NCBI GenBank assembly: GCA_017623155.1
Contig: JAGAPR010000001.1
Location: forward strand, 283,695-347,694
DNA length: 64,000 nt
Direction of reading: 5' to 3'
From: Prevotella sp.
GTDB taxonomy: Bacteria > Bacteroidota > Bacteroidia > Bacteroidales > Bacteroidaceae
Translations under genes and position numbers: made by a program
Shown here: positions 8,287 to 18,300 of the stretch, piece after piece
Position numbering within the stretch: the stretch's first letter is position 1
Layout: every line of letters starts with the position of its first letter
Notes under the pieces: model-generated
What the model saw: the letters and a program-made list of their open reading frames with translations, nothing else
The model's database searches: none
Told to the model about the DNA's origin: nothing

Positions 8287-11106
8287 TTATAGGGAAAGTT
8301 TGTCTTTTAAGTATTTTCCTGTTATACTTTTGCTATTTCCGCAGATATCTTCGGGAGTTCCAGCAGCAACGAGCATGCCTCCCCGGTCTCCGCCATCCGG
8401 TCCCATGTCGATGATATAATCCGCGCATTTGATTACATCAAGATTATGTTCGATAACCAAGACCGTATGTCCGCGTTCTATAAGGGCGTCAAATGTTTTA
8501 AGGAGGCGCTTGATATCATGAAAATGCAATCCGGTTGTCGGCTCATCGAATATAAACAGGGTCGGTTCTTGATTTTCATGTCCGATGAAATAGGCTAATT
8601 TTACGCGCTGGTTTTCTCCTCCCGACAGTGTAGACGAGTTCTGTCCTAATTTTATATACCCCAAACCTACACTTTCAAGCGGTTTTAAGCGTTTTACTAT
8701 TGCGTTCTGATTGTTATCCTCAAAAAAGTTTATGGCTTCACTTATTGTCATGTTAAGCACATCGTCAATGTTCTTTCCGGCAAAAGTTACATCGAGTATA
8801 TCTTTCTTGAAGCGATGACCGTGGCAACTTTCGCAGGTTAAAACAAGGTCTGCCATAAACTGCATCTCTACCGTTATGACTCCGGCTCCTTTACATTCGT
8901 CGCATCGTCCGCCATCGGTGTTAAATGAAAAATACTGGGAAGTAAATCCCATTTGCTGCGATAAAGGCTGTTGTGCAAATAAATCTCTAATGGCGTCATA
9001 CGCTTTTACGTATGTTGCCGGATTGGAACGTGTACTTTTCCCTATCGGATTTTGATCTACAAATTCAATGTGTTTGATTGCTTTTATATCTCCGTCGATA
9101 CTTGAATGTTCTCCCGGAGCATCGCATACGTCTCCCAACAACCGCTTTATGGCAGGATAAAGTATACCTTTTATCAAGCTCGATTTACCGGAACCGCTGA
9201 CCCCCGTGACGGCGGTGAATACATTTAAAGGGATAGTGACATCGACTCCACGCAGATTATTCATTCTGGCACCATGTATGTTGATGCATCTATTCCATGT
9301 TCTTCTTCCTGCGGGCACCGGTATCGTTTCCTTACCGGTGAGATATTTTACCGTGTAACTATCCGGATATTTATCAGAAGCGTTATTATTTGTAATATCG
9401 TTGATATCACCTTCAAATACAATACGACCGCCGAGACGTCCGGCATCGGGGCCGACATCTATCAGATAGTCTGCCTCCCGGATGATTTCTTCGTCATGTT
9501 CCACTACAATTACCGTATTGCCCAATTCTTGAAGAGCTTTCAATGTTTTTATCAGCCGTTCGGTATCTCTGCTGTGCAATCCGATACTTGGTTCGTCGAG
9601 AATGTATAATGAGCCTACAAGACTGCTTCCGAGTGATGTCGTGAGATTTATTCTCTGACTCTCTCCGCCGCTAAGTGTGTTTGACATGCGATTTAATGTG
9701 AGATATCCCAAACCCACATCAAGAAGAAATTGCAACCTGTTGTTTATTTCAAGAAGCAGTCTTTTGCCTATTCTTTCTTCCTGTTCGGTGAGTTGGATAT
9801 TGTCAAACCATTCTTTCAATCTGTTTACAGGCATTTCCACGAGATTTGAAATGCTTTTTCCGCATATCTTGACATAATCGGCTTCTTTTTTTAATCTCGT
9901 TCCGTGGCATGACGGGCAGACGGTCTTTCCGCGATAGCGATTCATCATTACAAGATATTGTATCTTATATTGATTTTCTTTCACCATCATAAAGAACGCG
10001 TCAATGCAAGCTCTGTCTTTTATGTTTTTTTTGTTTTCACTCGGTAATCCGTGCCATAACCAATCCTTTTGTTTTTGTGTCAGGTTATAATATGGCTCAA
10101 AAATGGGAAAATTATCTTTTGCGGCTCTGCGGCAGAACTCGGTTTTCCATGCGCTCATTTTTTCTCCTTTCCAGCACACCACGCATCCGTCGTATACGCT
10201 AAGTGATGTATTTGGAATGACGAGTTTCTCGTCGATACCGGTTATATTGCCAAATCCTTGACATTCAGGACAGGCTCCGGCCGGTGAGTTGAATGAGAAC
10301 ATGTTGTCGTTTGGTTCTTCGAATACTATGCCGTCAGCCTCGAACTTCGTTGAGAAATCGTAGCAAATCATTGACGGAAGAAACATTATGCGACATATTC
10401 CGTTTCCCTCAAAGAGTGCTGTCTCCGACGAGTCTACAAGGCGTGATATGCTGTCTTTGCTATTGTCAACCGACATTCTGTCTATAACAAGGAATATGTC
10501 TTCCGTTTTTGTGTTGTTGATGTCAGGTTCGTTTATGGCTTCTTCGATACGTTTGAACTCGCCATCAAGGAATAATCGGGAGTATCCCTGCTTGATATAC
10601 ATTTGTAGCTGTGAGCAAATATCACGTTCGTTATGTATGTGCAACGGTGTCATAACCACGAATTTCGTACCGATAGAGTAGGAGAGTACGCAGTTTATGA
10701 TGTCTTCTGTGGAGTGTTTCTTTACTTCCTGACCGCTTATGGGCGAAAAAGTCTTTCCAATGCGGGTGAATAGAAGCCGCAGATACTCATATATTTCTGT
10801 TGTTGTGCCTACTGTTGAGCGTGGGTTTCTGCTCACAACTTTCTGTTCGATGGCTATTGCCGGCGGAATACCTTTGATAAAATCGCATTCCGGTTTGTTT
10901 TTTCGTCCGAGAAATTGTCTTGCATAAGAGGACAGACTTTCTACGTATCGTCGTTGCCCTTCGGCATACAGTGTGTCAAAAGCCAATGACGATTTACCTG
11001 ACCCACTAACTCCGGCCATTACAATAAATTTGTTACGTGGTATTTTGATGTCAATGTTTTTAAGGTTATTGACACGCGCTCCCTTTATCTCTATATATCC
11101 GTCCAT
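8287..11106 (-). CDS. uvrA: Excinuclease ABC subunit A
   Basis: A 939-aa DNA damage-recognition ATPase of nucleotide excision repair. It has two ABC modules with Walker [15 protein letters not shown] and [13 protein letters not shown], signature [13 protein letters not shown] and [13 protein letters not shown], and Walker [13 protein letters not shown] and [12 protein letters not shown]. Zinc-binding CxxC pairs are visible ([24 protein letters not shown]...CESCHG). Length fits UvrA1 rather than UvrA2. The frame is open to 11145, but ATG 11106 is chosen because a promoter element at 11131-11139 would lie inside the longer version. No uvrB or uvrC is nearby. Confidence 0.96.
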   Translation of the reverse strand: MDGYIEIKGARVNNLKNIDIKIPRNKFIVMAGVSGSGKSSLAFDTLYAEGQRRYVESLSSYARQFLGRKNKPECDFIKGIPPAIAIEQKVVSRNPRSTVGTTTEIYEYLRLLFTRIGKTFSPISGQEVKKHSTEDIINCVLSYSIGTKFVVMTPLHIHNERDICSQLQMYIKQGYSRLFLDGEFKRIEEAINEPDINNTKTEDIFLVIDRMSVDNSKDSISRLVDSSETALFEGNGICRIMFLPSMICYDFSTKFEADGIVFEEPNDNMFSFNSPAGACPECQGFGNITGIDEKLVIPNTSLSVYDGCVVCWKGEKMSAWKTEFCRRAAKDNFPIFEPYYNLTQKQKDWLWHGLPSENKKNIKDRACIDAFFMMVKENQYKIQYLVMMNRYRGKTVCPSCHGTRLKKEADYVKICGKSISNLVEMPVNRLKEWFDNIQLTEQEERIGKRLLLEINNRLQFLLDVGLGYLTLNRMSNTLSGGESQRINLTTSLGSSLVGSLYILDEPSIGLHSRDTERLIKTLKALQELGNTVIVVEHDEEIIREADYLIDVGPDAGRLGGRIVFEGDINDITNNNASDKYPDSYTVKYLTGKETIPVPAGRRTWNRCINIHGARMNNLRGVDVTIPLNVFTAVTGVSGSGKSSLIKGILYPAIKRLLGDVCDAPGEHSSIDGDIKAIKHIEFVDQNPIGKSTRSNPATYVKAYDAIRDLFAQQPLSQQMGFTSQYFSFNTDGGRCDECKGAGVITVEMQFMADLVLTCESCHGHRFKKDILDVTFAGKNIDDVLNMTISEAINFFEDNNQNAIVKRLKPLESVGLGYIKLGQNSSTLSGGENQRVKLAYFIGHENQEPTLFIFDEPTTGLHFHDIKRLLKTFDALIERGHTVLVIEHNLDVIKCADYIIDMGPDGGDRGGMLVAAGTPEDICGNSKSITGKYLKDKLSL

Positions 11107-11130
11107 AATTATTGCTAAACCTTTTAAACA

Positions 11131-11139
11131 ACAAAGATA
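11131..11139 (-). promoter_or_regulatory. Promoter -7 element for uvrA
   Basis: Minus-strand TATCTTTGT lies about 25 bp upstream of ATG 11106 and fixes the uvrA start. Confidence 0.65.
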
Positions 11140-11232
11140 ATGCAAATCAATCAGAAAACAAAGCGGAATAGTGAATTTTTCAGCTTTGTTCCCATACTGT
11201 AATATATAATAATGTCACGATATACCGATGTC

Positions 11233-11955
11233 TTATTGATGCTCTTGAGTCGCCTTTATAAGGTCTTTGACTACTTCTCCGCCAATAATAAGTCCTGCAG
11301 CAGCTGGAACAAAGGCGTTGCTTGCCGGTGGTGTGCCGTCCGATTTACATGAAAGAAGGCATGGTTCTTCTTCACTGTATACAACTTTCAAGTGTGTTAT
11401 ATCTGCTTTTTTAAGTCGTTTCCTTACTACTTTTGCAAGCGGATCTATTTTTGTTTTGCTGATATCCGTGACTTTAAATGCTGTAGCGTCGAGTTTGTTT
11501 GCCGCTCCCATGCTGCTTATTATCGGAATATTTTGTTCGTGACAGCGCACAGCCAACTCCACTTTGGCGACAACAGTATCAATACAGTCAATCACATAAT
11601 CATATGCAGACAAGTCTGTTTCATCTGCATTTGCCGGCAAATAAAAAACTTTATGTGTGCAGACATGACAATCGGGATTTATGTCTTCAATTCTTTTTTT
11701 TGCCACATCCACCTTATACTGTCCGATAGTACTTGTCAAGGCGTATATTTGTCTGTTTATATTAGTGACATCCACCTTGTCATTATCAAATATGTCGATA
11801 TTGCCGATGCCGCTGCGTGCCAATACTTCCGCAGCATAACCTCCGACACCTCCGACACCGAAAATGGCAACCTTGCTGTTATATAGCCTTTCCATTGCTT
11901 CTTTGCCGAAAAGTTCTTCCGTTCTGTTAAATCTTTCTTTTGTACTATCTTCCAT
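11233..11955 (-). CDS. tcdA: tRNA threonylcarbamoyladenosine dehydratase
   Basis: A 240-aa ThiF/MoeB/E1-like ATP-dependent enzyme, best matching TcdA (CsdL), which cyclises t6A37 to ct6A in ANN-decoding tRNAs. Seen: N-terminal RFNRTEELFGKEAMERL, nucleotide-binding AIFGVGGVGGYAAEVLARSGIG, DNDKVDVTNINRQIYAL, and VIDCIDTV. The C-terminal PASNAFVPAAAGLIIGGEVV is typical of TcdA. It lies downstream of a tRNA cluster on the same strand, separated by a terminator-like hairpin. Confidence 0.88.
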   Translation of the reverse strand: MEDSTKERFNRTEELFGKEAMERLYNSKVAIFGVGGVGGYAAEVLARSGIGNIDIFDNDKVDVTNINRQIYALTSTIGQYKVDVAKKRIEDINPDCHVCTHKVFYLPANADETDLSAYDYVIDCIDTVVAKVELAVRCHEQNIPIISSMGAANKLDATAFKVTDISKTKIDPLAKVVRKRLKKADITHLKVVYSEEEPCLLSCKSDGTPPASNAFVPAAAGLIIGGEVVKDLIKATQEHQ

Positions 11956-11976
11956 ATTCCTTAGTTGTAAAAAACA

Positions 11977-12010
11977 AAAAAGAGTTTCAAATTATCTTGA
12001 AACTCTTTTT
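11977..12010 (-). terminator. Terminator after the tRNA-Ser/Glu/Glu cluster
   Basis: AAAAAGAGTTTCAA pairs with TTGAAACTCTTTTT across a 6-nt loop. A/T tracts on both sides make it potentially bidirectional. On the minus strand it follows the last tRNA-Glu. Confidence 0.75.
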
Positions 12011-12011
12011 G

Positions 12012-12083
12012 TAGTGGATAGGGGAATCGAACCCCTATGCCAAGATTGAGAATCTTGTATCCTAACCATTAGATGAATCCACC
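12012..12083 (-). tRNA. tRNA-Glu (anticodon CTC), copy 1
   Basis: A 72-nt cloverleaf on the minus strand: acceptor GGTGGAT/ATCCACT (G-U closing pair), anticodon stem CAAGA/TCTTG with loop TTCTCAA giving CTC (GAG codons), and T-loop GGTTCGATTCC. It is identical across the visible mature region to the copy at 12137-12208. Confidence 0.92.
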
Positions 12084-12101
12084 GTAGCTTTCTAAATTCA
12101 A

Positions 12102-12135
12102 AAAAAGAGCCTCATTTTATTCTGAAACTCTTTTT
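12102..12135 (-). terminator. Terminator-like hairpin between the two tRNA-Glu copies
   Basis: AAAAAGAGCCTCA pairs with TGAAACTCTTTTT, with U-G wobbles in the minus-strand RNA. It resembles the hairpin at 11977-12010 and suggests the tRNA plus its terminator was duplicated as a unit. Confidence 0.55.
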
Positions 12136-12136
12136 G

Positions 12137-12208
12137 TAGTGGATAGGGGAATCGAACCCCTATGCCAAGATTGAGAATCTTGTATCCTAACCATTAGATG
12201 AATCCACC
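12137..12208 (-). tRNA. tRNA-Glu (anticodon CTC), copy 2
   Basis: Same 72-nt sequence as the copy at 12012-12083, including anticodon CTC and the CTCTTTTTG 3' flank. This is a recent tandem duplication. Confidence 0.92.
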
Positions 12209-12229
12209 ATTGAATTTTCTTGTTTTCTG

Positions 12230-12316
12230 CGGAAGCTGGGGGATTCGAACCCCCGGTACGAGAACTCGTACGGCAGTTTAGCAAACTGCTGGTTTCAGCC
12301 ACTCACCCAAACTTCC
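12230..12316 (-). tRNA. tRNA-Ser (anticodon GCT)
   Basis: An 87-nt class II tRNA on the minus strand: acceptor GGAAGTT, anticodon loop TTGCTAA giving GCT (AGC/AGU codons), a long variable arm built on TACGAGTTCTCGTA, T-loop GGTTCGAATCC, and G discriminator. It is first in the Ser-Glu-Glu transcript. Confidence 0.93.
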
Positions 12317-12358
12317 TTCCCAGAAATCGTTTCTGTAACATTTTCGCTTAAATGCGGT

Positions 12359-12367
12359 GCAAAGGTA
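12359..12367 (-). promoter_or_regulatory. Promoter -7 element for the tRNA-Ser/Glu/Glu cluster
   Basis: Minus-strand TACCTTTGC lies about 43 bp upstream of tRNA-Ser. Confidence 0.7.
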
Positions 12368-12453
12368 GGTATTTTATTTTATATCTGCAAATTTTATATT
12401 GAAAAAATTTAGCGATTGGTAAAATCGCTTTATTTTGCTGCTTTGAAAACAAC

Positions 12454-12828
12454 TCATTGGTTGCTTTTAAGCGAGATAACGCGTGTTATATCATTATCCA
12501 TATAATAACTGTCGGAGCAGTTCTTTCCGTTGGATTTATACTCAACTCGGATAACTTTCAGATTACGTTCTATATTTCCCGGTACATATGCAATGTCTTT
12601 TTTGTATCTGTCGGATTGTTTCAGAATATCGCGCATTACATAAACCAAGGAGTCGGTTATATATCTGGTCGAATCAATGTCGTGAAAAACGATATCTGTT
12701 GGCTTTTTGCCGTTCAACATGTTGACTTCCATGAAGTCTTTTACTATCGATTCCGCTTTATGTTGTTGTCCGCAGGAGAATGCGGACAACAACACTACGG
12801 TCATTAATACGTGGTATATGGATTTCAT
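12454..12828 (-). CDS. Hypothetical lipoprotein downstream of pepD
   Basis: A 124-aa protein with a lipoprotein signal: hydrophobic N-terminus and lipobox LSAFSC, with Cys at about residue 19. The rest is hydrophilic with no recognised domain; a segment near the C-terminus (IRVEYKSNGKNCSDSYYMD) looks like a beta-rich region. The ATG immediately follows the pepD stop codon, so it is probably translated from the pepD message. Function is unknown. Confidence 0.75.
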   Translation of the reverse strand: MKSIYHVLMTVVLLSAFSCGQQHKAESIVKDFMEVNMLNGKKPTDIVFHDIDSTRYITDSLVYVMRDILKQSDRYKKDIAYVPGNIERNLKVIRVEYKSNGKNCSDSYYMDNDITRVISLKSNQ

Positions 12829-14286
12829 TTATTTCAAGGGTATGTTTTTGAGTATCTCTATCAGATGGTCCCATACTTTCTGTACTGATGGTATATAAAG
12901 CCTTTCATCGGGCGTGTGTACGTAGCGCAGGGTTGGACCGAATGACACCATATCCAAGTTGGGATATCTCTCGGAGAACAGTCCGCATTCAAGTCCGGCG
13001 TGAATGCCTTTCACTATCGGTTCGTTGCCAAACAATTTCTTGTATGTCTCAACAGCGATTTTGGTCAGTTCGCTGTTGGGATTCATCTTCCATGCGGGAT
13101 ACCCGTCGTTTTGTATCACTTTGGCTCCGGCCAGTTCGAATATGGCTTTCACTGTGTTGCATTGGTTGTCAAGATTACTCATCACGTTGCTGCGTTGTGA
13201 CGATACTATTGTCATTGTGCTGTCGCCTGTCACCACGCTTGCTATATTGCTTGACGTTTCAACCATGTATGACAGAGCTTCATCCTGACACATTGCAAAA
13301 ACACCGTTGTCAACACCCTGCAATGCGCGTATTATATTGTCGGAAATGTTCTTTGGAAGTACTTTCTCCGCTTCGATGCTTTCCATCTTGAAAATCATTT
13401 CCGTATCGGATACGTGGAATTCGTCTTCCACTTCGTTGGTAAATATGTTCCAGTCAATCCGTATGTTCTCTTTCGCTTCGTTTGGAACGGCTATTATGAA
13501 TTTGCCGTCTCTCGGTATGGCGTTGTGCATTTTGCCCGAGTTGAACTGCGCAAGACGAACGTCATACTTCTCCATCTCCTTGTAAAGGAAGCGACCGAGA
13601 ATTTTTATCGCGTTTGCTCTTTTCTTGTTAATGTCATCTCCCGAGTGTCCTCCGGTAAGCCCTTTTAGCGAGCCTTGGATGAAGAAGTATCCGTTCGGAG
13701 CGTCTTCTCTGGCAAATTCAAATGTTGCTGTTGTGCTTCTTCCGCCGGCACAAGACACAAAGAACTGTCCTTCATCCTCACTGTCAAGGTTTATAAGCAT
13801 GTCGCCGGTCATAAATCCGGCTTCCATTCCGCTTGCTCCGGTTAATTGTGTTTCTTCGTCTCTTGTGAACACACATTCTATCGGGCCGTGCTCTATGTCG
13901 TTGGCTTCCAATAGAGCCAATTCGATAGCCACTCCGATACCGTCGTCGGCTCCCAGAGTAGTGCCTTCTGCCGTAAGCCATTCGCCGTCGATATATGTCC
14001 GAATGGGGGCTTTGTCGAAATCGAAATCAACATCGACGAGCTTGTCGCACACCATATCCATGTGGCTTTGCAGTATCACAGTCTTCCTGTTCTCATATCC
14101 GGGAGTTGCCGCTTTTCTTATTATCACGTTTCCGGTAGCGTCTACCGAAGTATCCAATCCATGTTTCTCGCCCCAAAGTTTGAGATATTCTATCATTTTC
14201 TCTTCACGCTTCGAGGGACGCGGAATGTTGTTTATTTGTGCAAATTGTTCAAAAACGCCGGTCGGCTTTAAATCACTTTTATTCAT
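12829..14286 (-). CDS. pepD: Aminoacyl-histidine dipeptidase (M20 family, PepD)
   Basis: A 485-aa zinc metallopeptidase of the PepD/carnosinase-like M20C type that hydrolyses Xaa-His and other dipeptides. Metal-site and catalytic motifs are visible: VILQSHMDMV (metal His and catalytic Asp), LGADDGIGVA, TRDEETQLTGA with the catalytic Glu, LINLDSEDEG, and GIHAGLECG near the C-terminus. The lid/dimerisation region between residues 200 and 380 is complete. The start MNKSDLKPTG fits the family. A promoter element lies at 14351-14359. Confidence 0.93.
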   Translation of the reverse strand: MNKSDLKPTGVFEQFAQINNIPRPSKREEKMIEYLKLWGEKHGLDTSVDATGNVIIRKAATPGYENRKTVILQSHMDMVCDKLVDVDFDFDKAPIRTYIDGEWLTAEGTTLGADDGIGVAIELALLEANDIEHGPIECVFTRDEETQLTGASGMEAGFMTGDMLINLDSEDEGQFFVSCAGGRSTTATFEFAREDAPNGYFFIQGSLKGLTGGHSGDDINKKRANAIKILGRFLYKEMEKYDVRLAQFNSGKMHNAIPRDGKFIIAVPNEAKENIRIDWNIFTNEVEDEFHVSDTEMIFKMESIEAEKVLPKNISDNIIRALQGVDNGVFAMCQDEALSYMVETSSNIASVVTGDSTMTIVSSQRSNVMSNLDNQCNTVKAIFELAGAKVIQNDGYPAWKMNPNSELTKIAVETYKKLFGNEPIVKGIHAGLECGLFSERYPNLDMVSFGPTLRYVHTPDERLYIPSVQKVWDHLIEILKNIPLK

Positions 14287-14337
14287 TATTTTTTTCTTTT
14301 TTATTATTGTTTTAATTAATAATTGATTAATTTACAT

Positions 14338-14345
14338 TACCTTTG
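14338..14345 (+). promoter_or_regulatory. Promoter -7 element for the small membrane protein and OmpH-like gene
   Basis: TACCTTTG lies 21 bp before ATG 14366. It faces the minus-strand pepD promoter at 14351-14359, so the two start regions overlap. Confidence 0.6.
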
Positions 14346-14350
14346 TAACC

Positions 14351-14359
14351 GCAAAGTTA
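14351..14359 (-). promoter_or_regulatory. Promoter -7 element for pepD
   Basis: Minus-strand TAACTTTGC, giving a leader of about 58 nt to ATG 14286. Confidence 0.6.
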
Positions 14360-14365
14360 CGGATT

Positions 14366-14575
14366 ATGATTGAGATAATGCTATTAAGCACGTTAATTAT
14401 TGCTATATCAATGGCATTTTTATGTGTGAAATTATTTCTGCGCAGAGATGGCAAATTCTCGTCGCAGCATATCCATGACAATCCCGGAATGAAAGAACGT
14501 GGCATCCATTGTGTGATGGATCAAGACCGCGAGGCGCGCAGCCGGTCACCTTATGCCGTTTCGGAAAATGAATAG
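14366..14575 (+). CDS. Small membrane protein, unknown function
   Basis: A 69-aa protein with one N-terminal transmembrane helix (residues 4-22, LLSTLIIAISMAFLCVKLFL) and a charged cytoplasmic tail containing CVMDQDREARS. It is 22 bp upstream of the OmpH/Skp-like gene, behind a promoter element, so it is probably expressed. No domain is recognised. Its position directly before a periplasmic chaperone-like gene hints at an envelope role, which is inference. Confidence 0.6.
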   Translation: MIEIMLLSTLIIAISMAFLCVKLFLRRDGKFSSQHIHDNPGMKERGIHCVMDQDREARSRSPYAVSENE

Positions 14576-14597
14576 AAAAAACAATTAAACAATAAAA

Positions 14598-15209
14598 ATG
14601 ATGAATAAGAAAAACATTTTTCAGGTATTCTGTGCCGCAGCGGTTGCCGGTTTGGCGCTTACCGCATGCAATAAGTCTGCTCCAAAGATGGACGAGACCC
14701 CCGCACAGACAGCGACAGCCGTTACTGGCGAAATGAGAATTGCATATATTGAGGTCGATTCGTTGATGTCTCAGTATAAGTTCTGCAAGGATTTTACAGC
14801 CATTTTGCAGAAAAAGAGCAACAATGCCCGTAACACTCTCAATCAAAAGGGGCAGAAGTTGCAGGCCGCGGCTGCCAATTTCCAGCAGAAGTTGAGCAAT
14901 AACGGATTTACAAGTCGCGAGCAGGCGGAAAGCGTTCAGGCTGCTTTACAGCGTCAACAGCAAGATTTGCAGGAGTTGCAAAACCGTCTCGGCTCTGAAT
15001 TGGATGCAGAGACGGCAAAGTACAATGCCGCGTTGCGCGATTCGTTGCAAAACTTCTTGAAAGTCTATAACAAGACAAAAAAGTATGATTTGATATTGTC
15101 AAAGGCCGGAGATAATATTTTGCTTGCCGATAAGAAGCTCGATATTACGGTGGATGTGATAAACGGTTTGAACAAGAGATATAAGCCGGCGAAAGCAGAC
15201 AAGAAATAA
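14598..15209 (+). CDS. OmpH/Skp-like lipoprotein
   Basis: A 203-aa protein with a lipoprotein signal (AGLALTACNK, Cys at about residue 24). A Skp/OmpH-type long coiled-coil domain follows: MRIAYIEVDSL at its start, then Gln-rich helices (QQKL...QRQQQDLQELQNRL) and a C-terminal ILSKAGDNILLADKKLDIT. Skp family proteins are periplasmic chaperones for outer membrane proteins; the lipid anchor is a common Bacteroidetes variant. Two hairpins follow the gene. Confidence 0.85.
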   Translation: MMNKKNIFQVFCAAAVAGLALTACNKSAPKMDETPAQTATAVTGEMRIAYIEVDSLMSQYKFCKDFTAILQKKSNNARNTLNQKGQKLQAAAANFQQKLSNNGFTSREQAESVQAALQRQQQDLQELQNRLGSELDAETAKYNAALRDSLQNFLKVYNKTKKYDLILSKAGDNILLADKKLDITVDVINGLNKRYKPAKADKK

Positions 15210-15267
15210 TTTTCCTGCTTGCGAATGTCTGTTGTGTACGGCATTCAGCGGTATTGGGATGATGATT

Positions 15268-15310
15268 AAAGAATGCGACAATTCCGAATATGCAGATTGT
15301 CGCATTCTTT
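15268..15310 (+). terminator. Terminator of the OmpH-like gene
   Basis: AAAGAATGCGACAAT pairs with ATTGTCGCATTCTTT (15-bp perfect stem), followed by an AT-rich tract. Confidence 0.75.
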
Positions 15311-15320
15311 ATATAAAAGA

Positions 15321-15350
15321 AGACAGCCACATTATGATATGCGGCTGTCT
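15321..15350. terminator. Convergent terminator between the OmpH-like gene and carB
   Basis: AGACAGCC/GGCTGTCT stem, extended by CAT/ATG, with a T6 tract on the plus strand and A-rich sequence on the other side. It separates the two converging genes. Confidence 0.75.
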
Positions 15351-15372
15351 TTTTTGTTTGATGAAATAAAAC

Positions 15373-18300
15373 TTATGCGTTGTATTCCTGCCAGCTCTTT
15401 ATCTTTATGTCTTGTTGCTTTATTGCGCAGAAAGCTTCAATAAAGGCCTTTGCCAATCTCACGTTTGTCATCAGAGGGATGTTATGGTCTATTGCCCCGC
15501 GGCGTATTCTATAACCGTTTGTGAGTTCGCGCCTTGTGCGGTTCTTGGGAACATTGATTATCAAATCGAATTTATGCTCGGCAATCATGTCCATCACGTT
15601 GTTGTCGCAGTTCTCGTCGGGCCACCCCACGGCAATTGCCGGCACATCGTTCTCGTTCAGGAATTTGGCTGTTCCGGCCGTGGCATATACTTCGAAGCCT
15701 TTTTTCACTAACTGATGGGCGGGCTCCAGTAGCGACACTTTGCCTTTCGCGCCTCCCGAGGACATGAGTATACGCTTTTCCGGGATGCGGTAGCCTGTTG
15801 CGATAAGCGCATTGAGAAGTGCCTCGTTCATATCGTCACCGAGACATCCCACCTCACCTGTGGAAGACATGTCGACGCCAAGCACAGGGTCGGCATTCTG
15901 CAGGCGGGCAAACGAGAACTGTGATGCCTTAACGCCAATCCTGTCTATGTCGAACTCGCTCTTGTCAGGCTTTGCGTATGGCGCATCGAGCATAATCTTT
16001 GTTGCCGTCTCTATGAAGTTGCGTTTCAGTATCTTGCTTACGAACGGGAACGAGCGCGAAGCGCGCAAGTTACATTCGATAACCTTTATCTCACGGTTCT
16101 TGGCAAGGAACTGTATGTTGAAAGGTCCGCTTATATTCAGTTCTTCCGCTATCTTGCAAGCTGTTTTCTTTATCTGTCTTACGGTAGAGAAGTAGATGTT
16201 CTGCGCGGGGAACACCATTGTCGCGTCGCCGGAGTGTACACCGGCATACTCTATATGCTCGGAGATGGCATATTCCACGATTTGTCCCTTGTCGGCCACA
16301 GCGTCAAATTCAATCTCTTTTGTCTCCTGCATAAACTGCGATACAACAACCGGATACTCCTTGCTTACTTCCGTTGCCATTTTCAGGAAGCGTTCCAGTT
16401 CTTCCGAGCTGTAACATACATTCATTGCCGCTCCGGACAACACGTATGACGGACGTACCAGAACCGGGAAACCAACTGTGTCCACAAACTCCTTGATGTC
16501 GTCGAATGATGTCAGCGCGCGCCATGCCGGCTGGTCTATTCCCAATTTGTCGAGCATGGCCGAGAACTTGTCACGGTTTTCAGCACGGTCAATGTCGATA
16601 GGCGAGGTGCCGAGCACAGGCACGCCGCGGCGATGCAGTTTCATTGCAAGGTTGTTCGGAATCTGACCTCCCACACTCACTATGACACCTTTCGGCGTTT
16701 CAAGGTCTATAACATCGAGTACACGCTCAAGCGACAACTCATCGAAATACAGCCTGTCGCACATGTCATAGTCGGTGGATACGGTCTCAGGGTTATAGTT
16801 TATCATTATAGACTTATACCCGAGCTTGCGTGCCGTATTGATGGCATTCACCGAACACCAGTCGAACTCTACGGAAGAACCGATACGGTAAGCGCCCGAG
16901 CCGAGAACAACAACCGACTTCTCGTTTTTATAGTAGTCGATGTCATGCCCATCTGAACCATACGTGAAATAGAGATAGTTTGTAAGCTCCGGATGCTCGC
17001 TTGCCACGGTATTGATGCGCTTCACTGCCGGCAGAATACCCTTCTGTATACGGTATTTGCGCACTTCGAGGTTCTCCTTCTCCATATTTCCCGATGTAGG
17101 CTTCAGTACAAAGCGCGCTATCTGGAAGTCGGAGAATCCTGCCGCCTTCACTTCTTTGAGCAGTTCTGCGGGTATCTCCTCCAATGCGTTGTATTGCTGC
17201 AACTTATGCTTTAAGTCTACAATGTTTTTCAACCTTTGCAGGAACCACGGGTCAATCTTCGTGAGTTCTTCTATACGCTCTATGCTGTAGCCATCTTCAA
17301 ACGCCTGTGCGATGGCGAAGATACGCAAGTCTGTAGGGTTAGCCAATTCCTCATCAAGATTGTCGAAGCGTGTGTGGTCGTTTCCTACAAATCCGTGCAT
17401 ACCTTGTCCTATCATTCGCAGACCCTTCTGAATCATCTCCTCAAACGAGCGTCCGATAGACATTATCTCGCCGACCGACTTCATCGACGAGCCGATAAGA
17501 CGGCTCACGCCGGCAAACTTTGTAAGGTCCCAACGAGGAATCTTGCATATCATATAGTCGAGCTGCGGCGCGGTGTAAGCCGAATTTGGCGTACCCATCT
17601 CTCCGATTTGGTCAAGAGTGTAGCCAAGGGCAATCTTCGCAGCCACGAAAGCCAGCGGATAGCCGGTGGCCTTGGATGCCAGAGCCGACGAACGGCTCAG
17701 ACGCGCGTTGACCTCGATTATGCGGTAGTCATTTGTCTCGGCGTTGAAGGCAAACTGAATGTTGCATTCTCCGACAATGCCGAGATGGCGCACGCAGCGG
17801 ATGGAAATATCTTGAAGCATCTTCACCTGCTCGTCTGTAAGCGAACATGTGGGAGCCACAACGATTGACTCGCCTGTATGTATGCCGAGCGGGTCGAAGT
17901 TTTCCATCGAAGCAACGGTGAAGCAATGGTCGTTAGCATCGCGGATAACCTCGAACTCAATCTCTTTCCAGCCTTTGAGCGACTCCTCCACGAGCACCTG
18001 CGGAGCGAAAGTGAATGCGCTGCCTGCCAGTTCCTTGAACACTTCCTCATCCTTGCAGATGCCCGAACCGAGCCCGCCGAGCGCGTATGCCGAGCGTATC
18101 ATCACCGGGTAGCCTATTTTGCGGGCCGCATTGAGAGCGTCATCCATGTTTTCCACGGCCTCGCTTATCGGGGTTTTAAGTTCTATCTCATCGAGCTTCT
18201 TCACGAATAAATCTCTGTCTTCGGTATACATTATGGCATCGACAGATGTTCCCAAAACCTCAACGCCATATTCCTTGAGCACGCCGTTGGTGTAAAGTTC

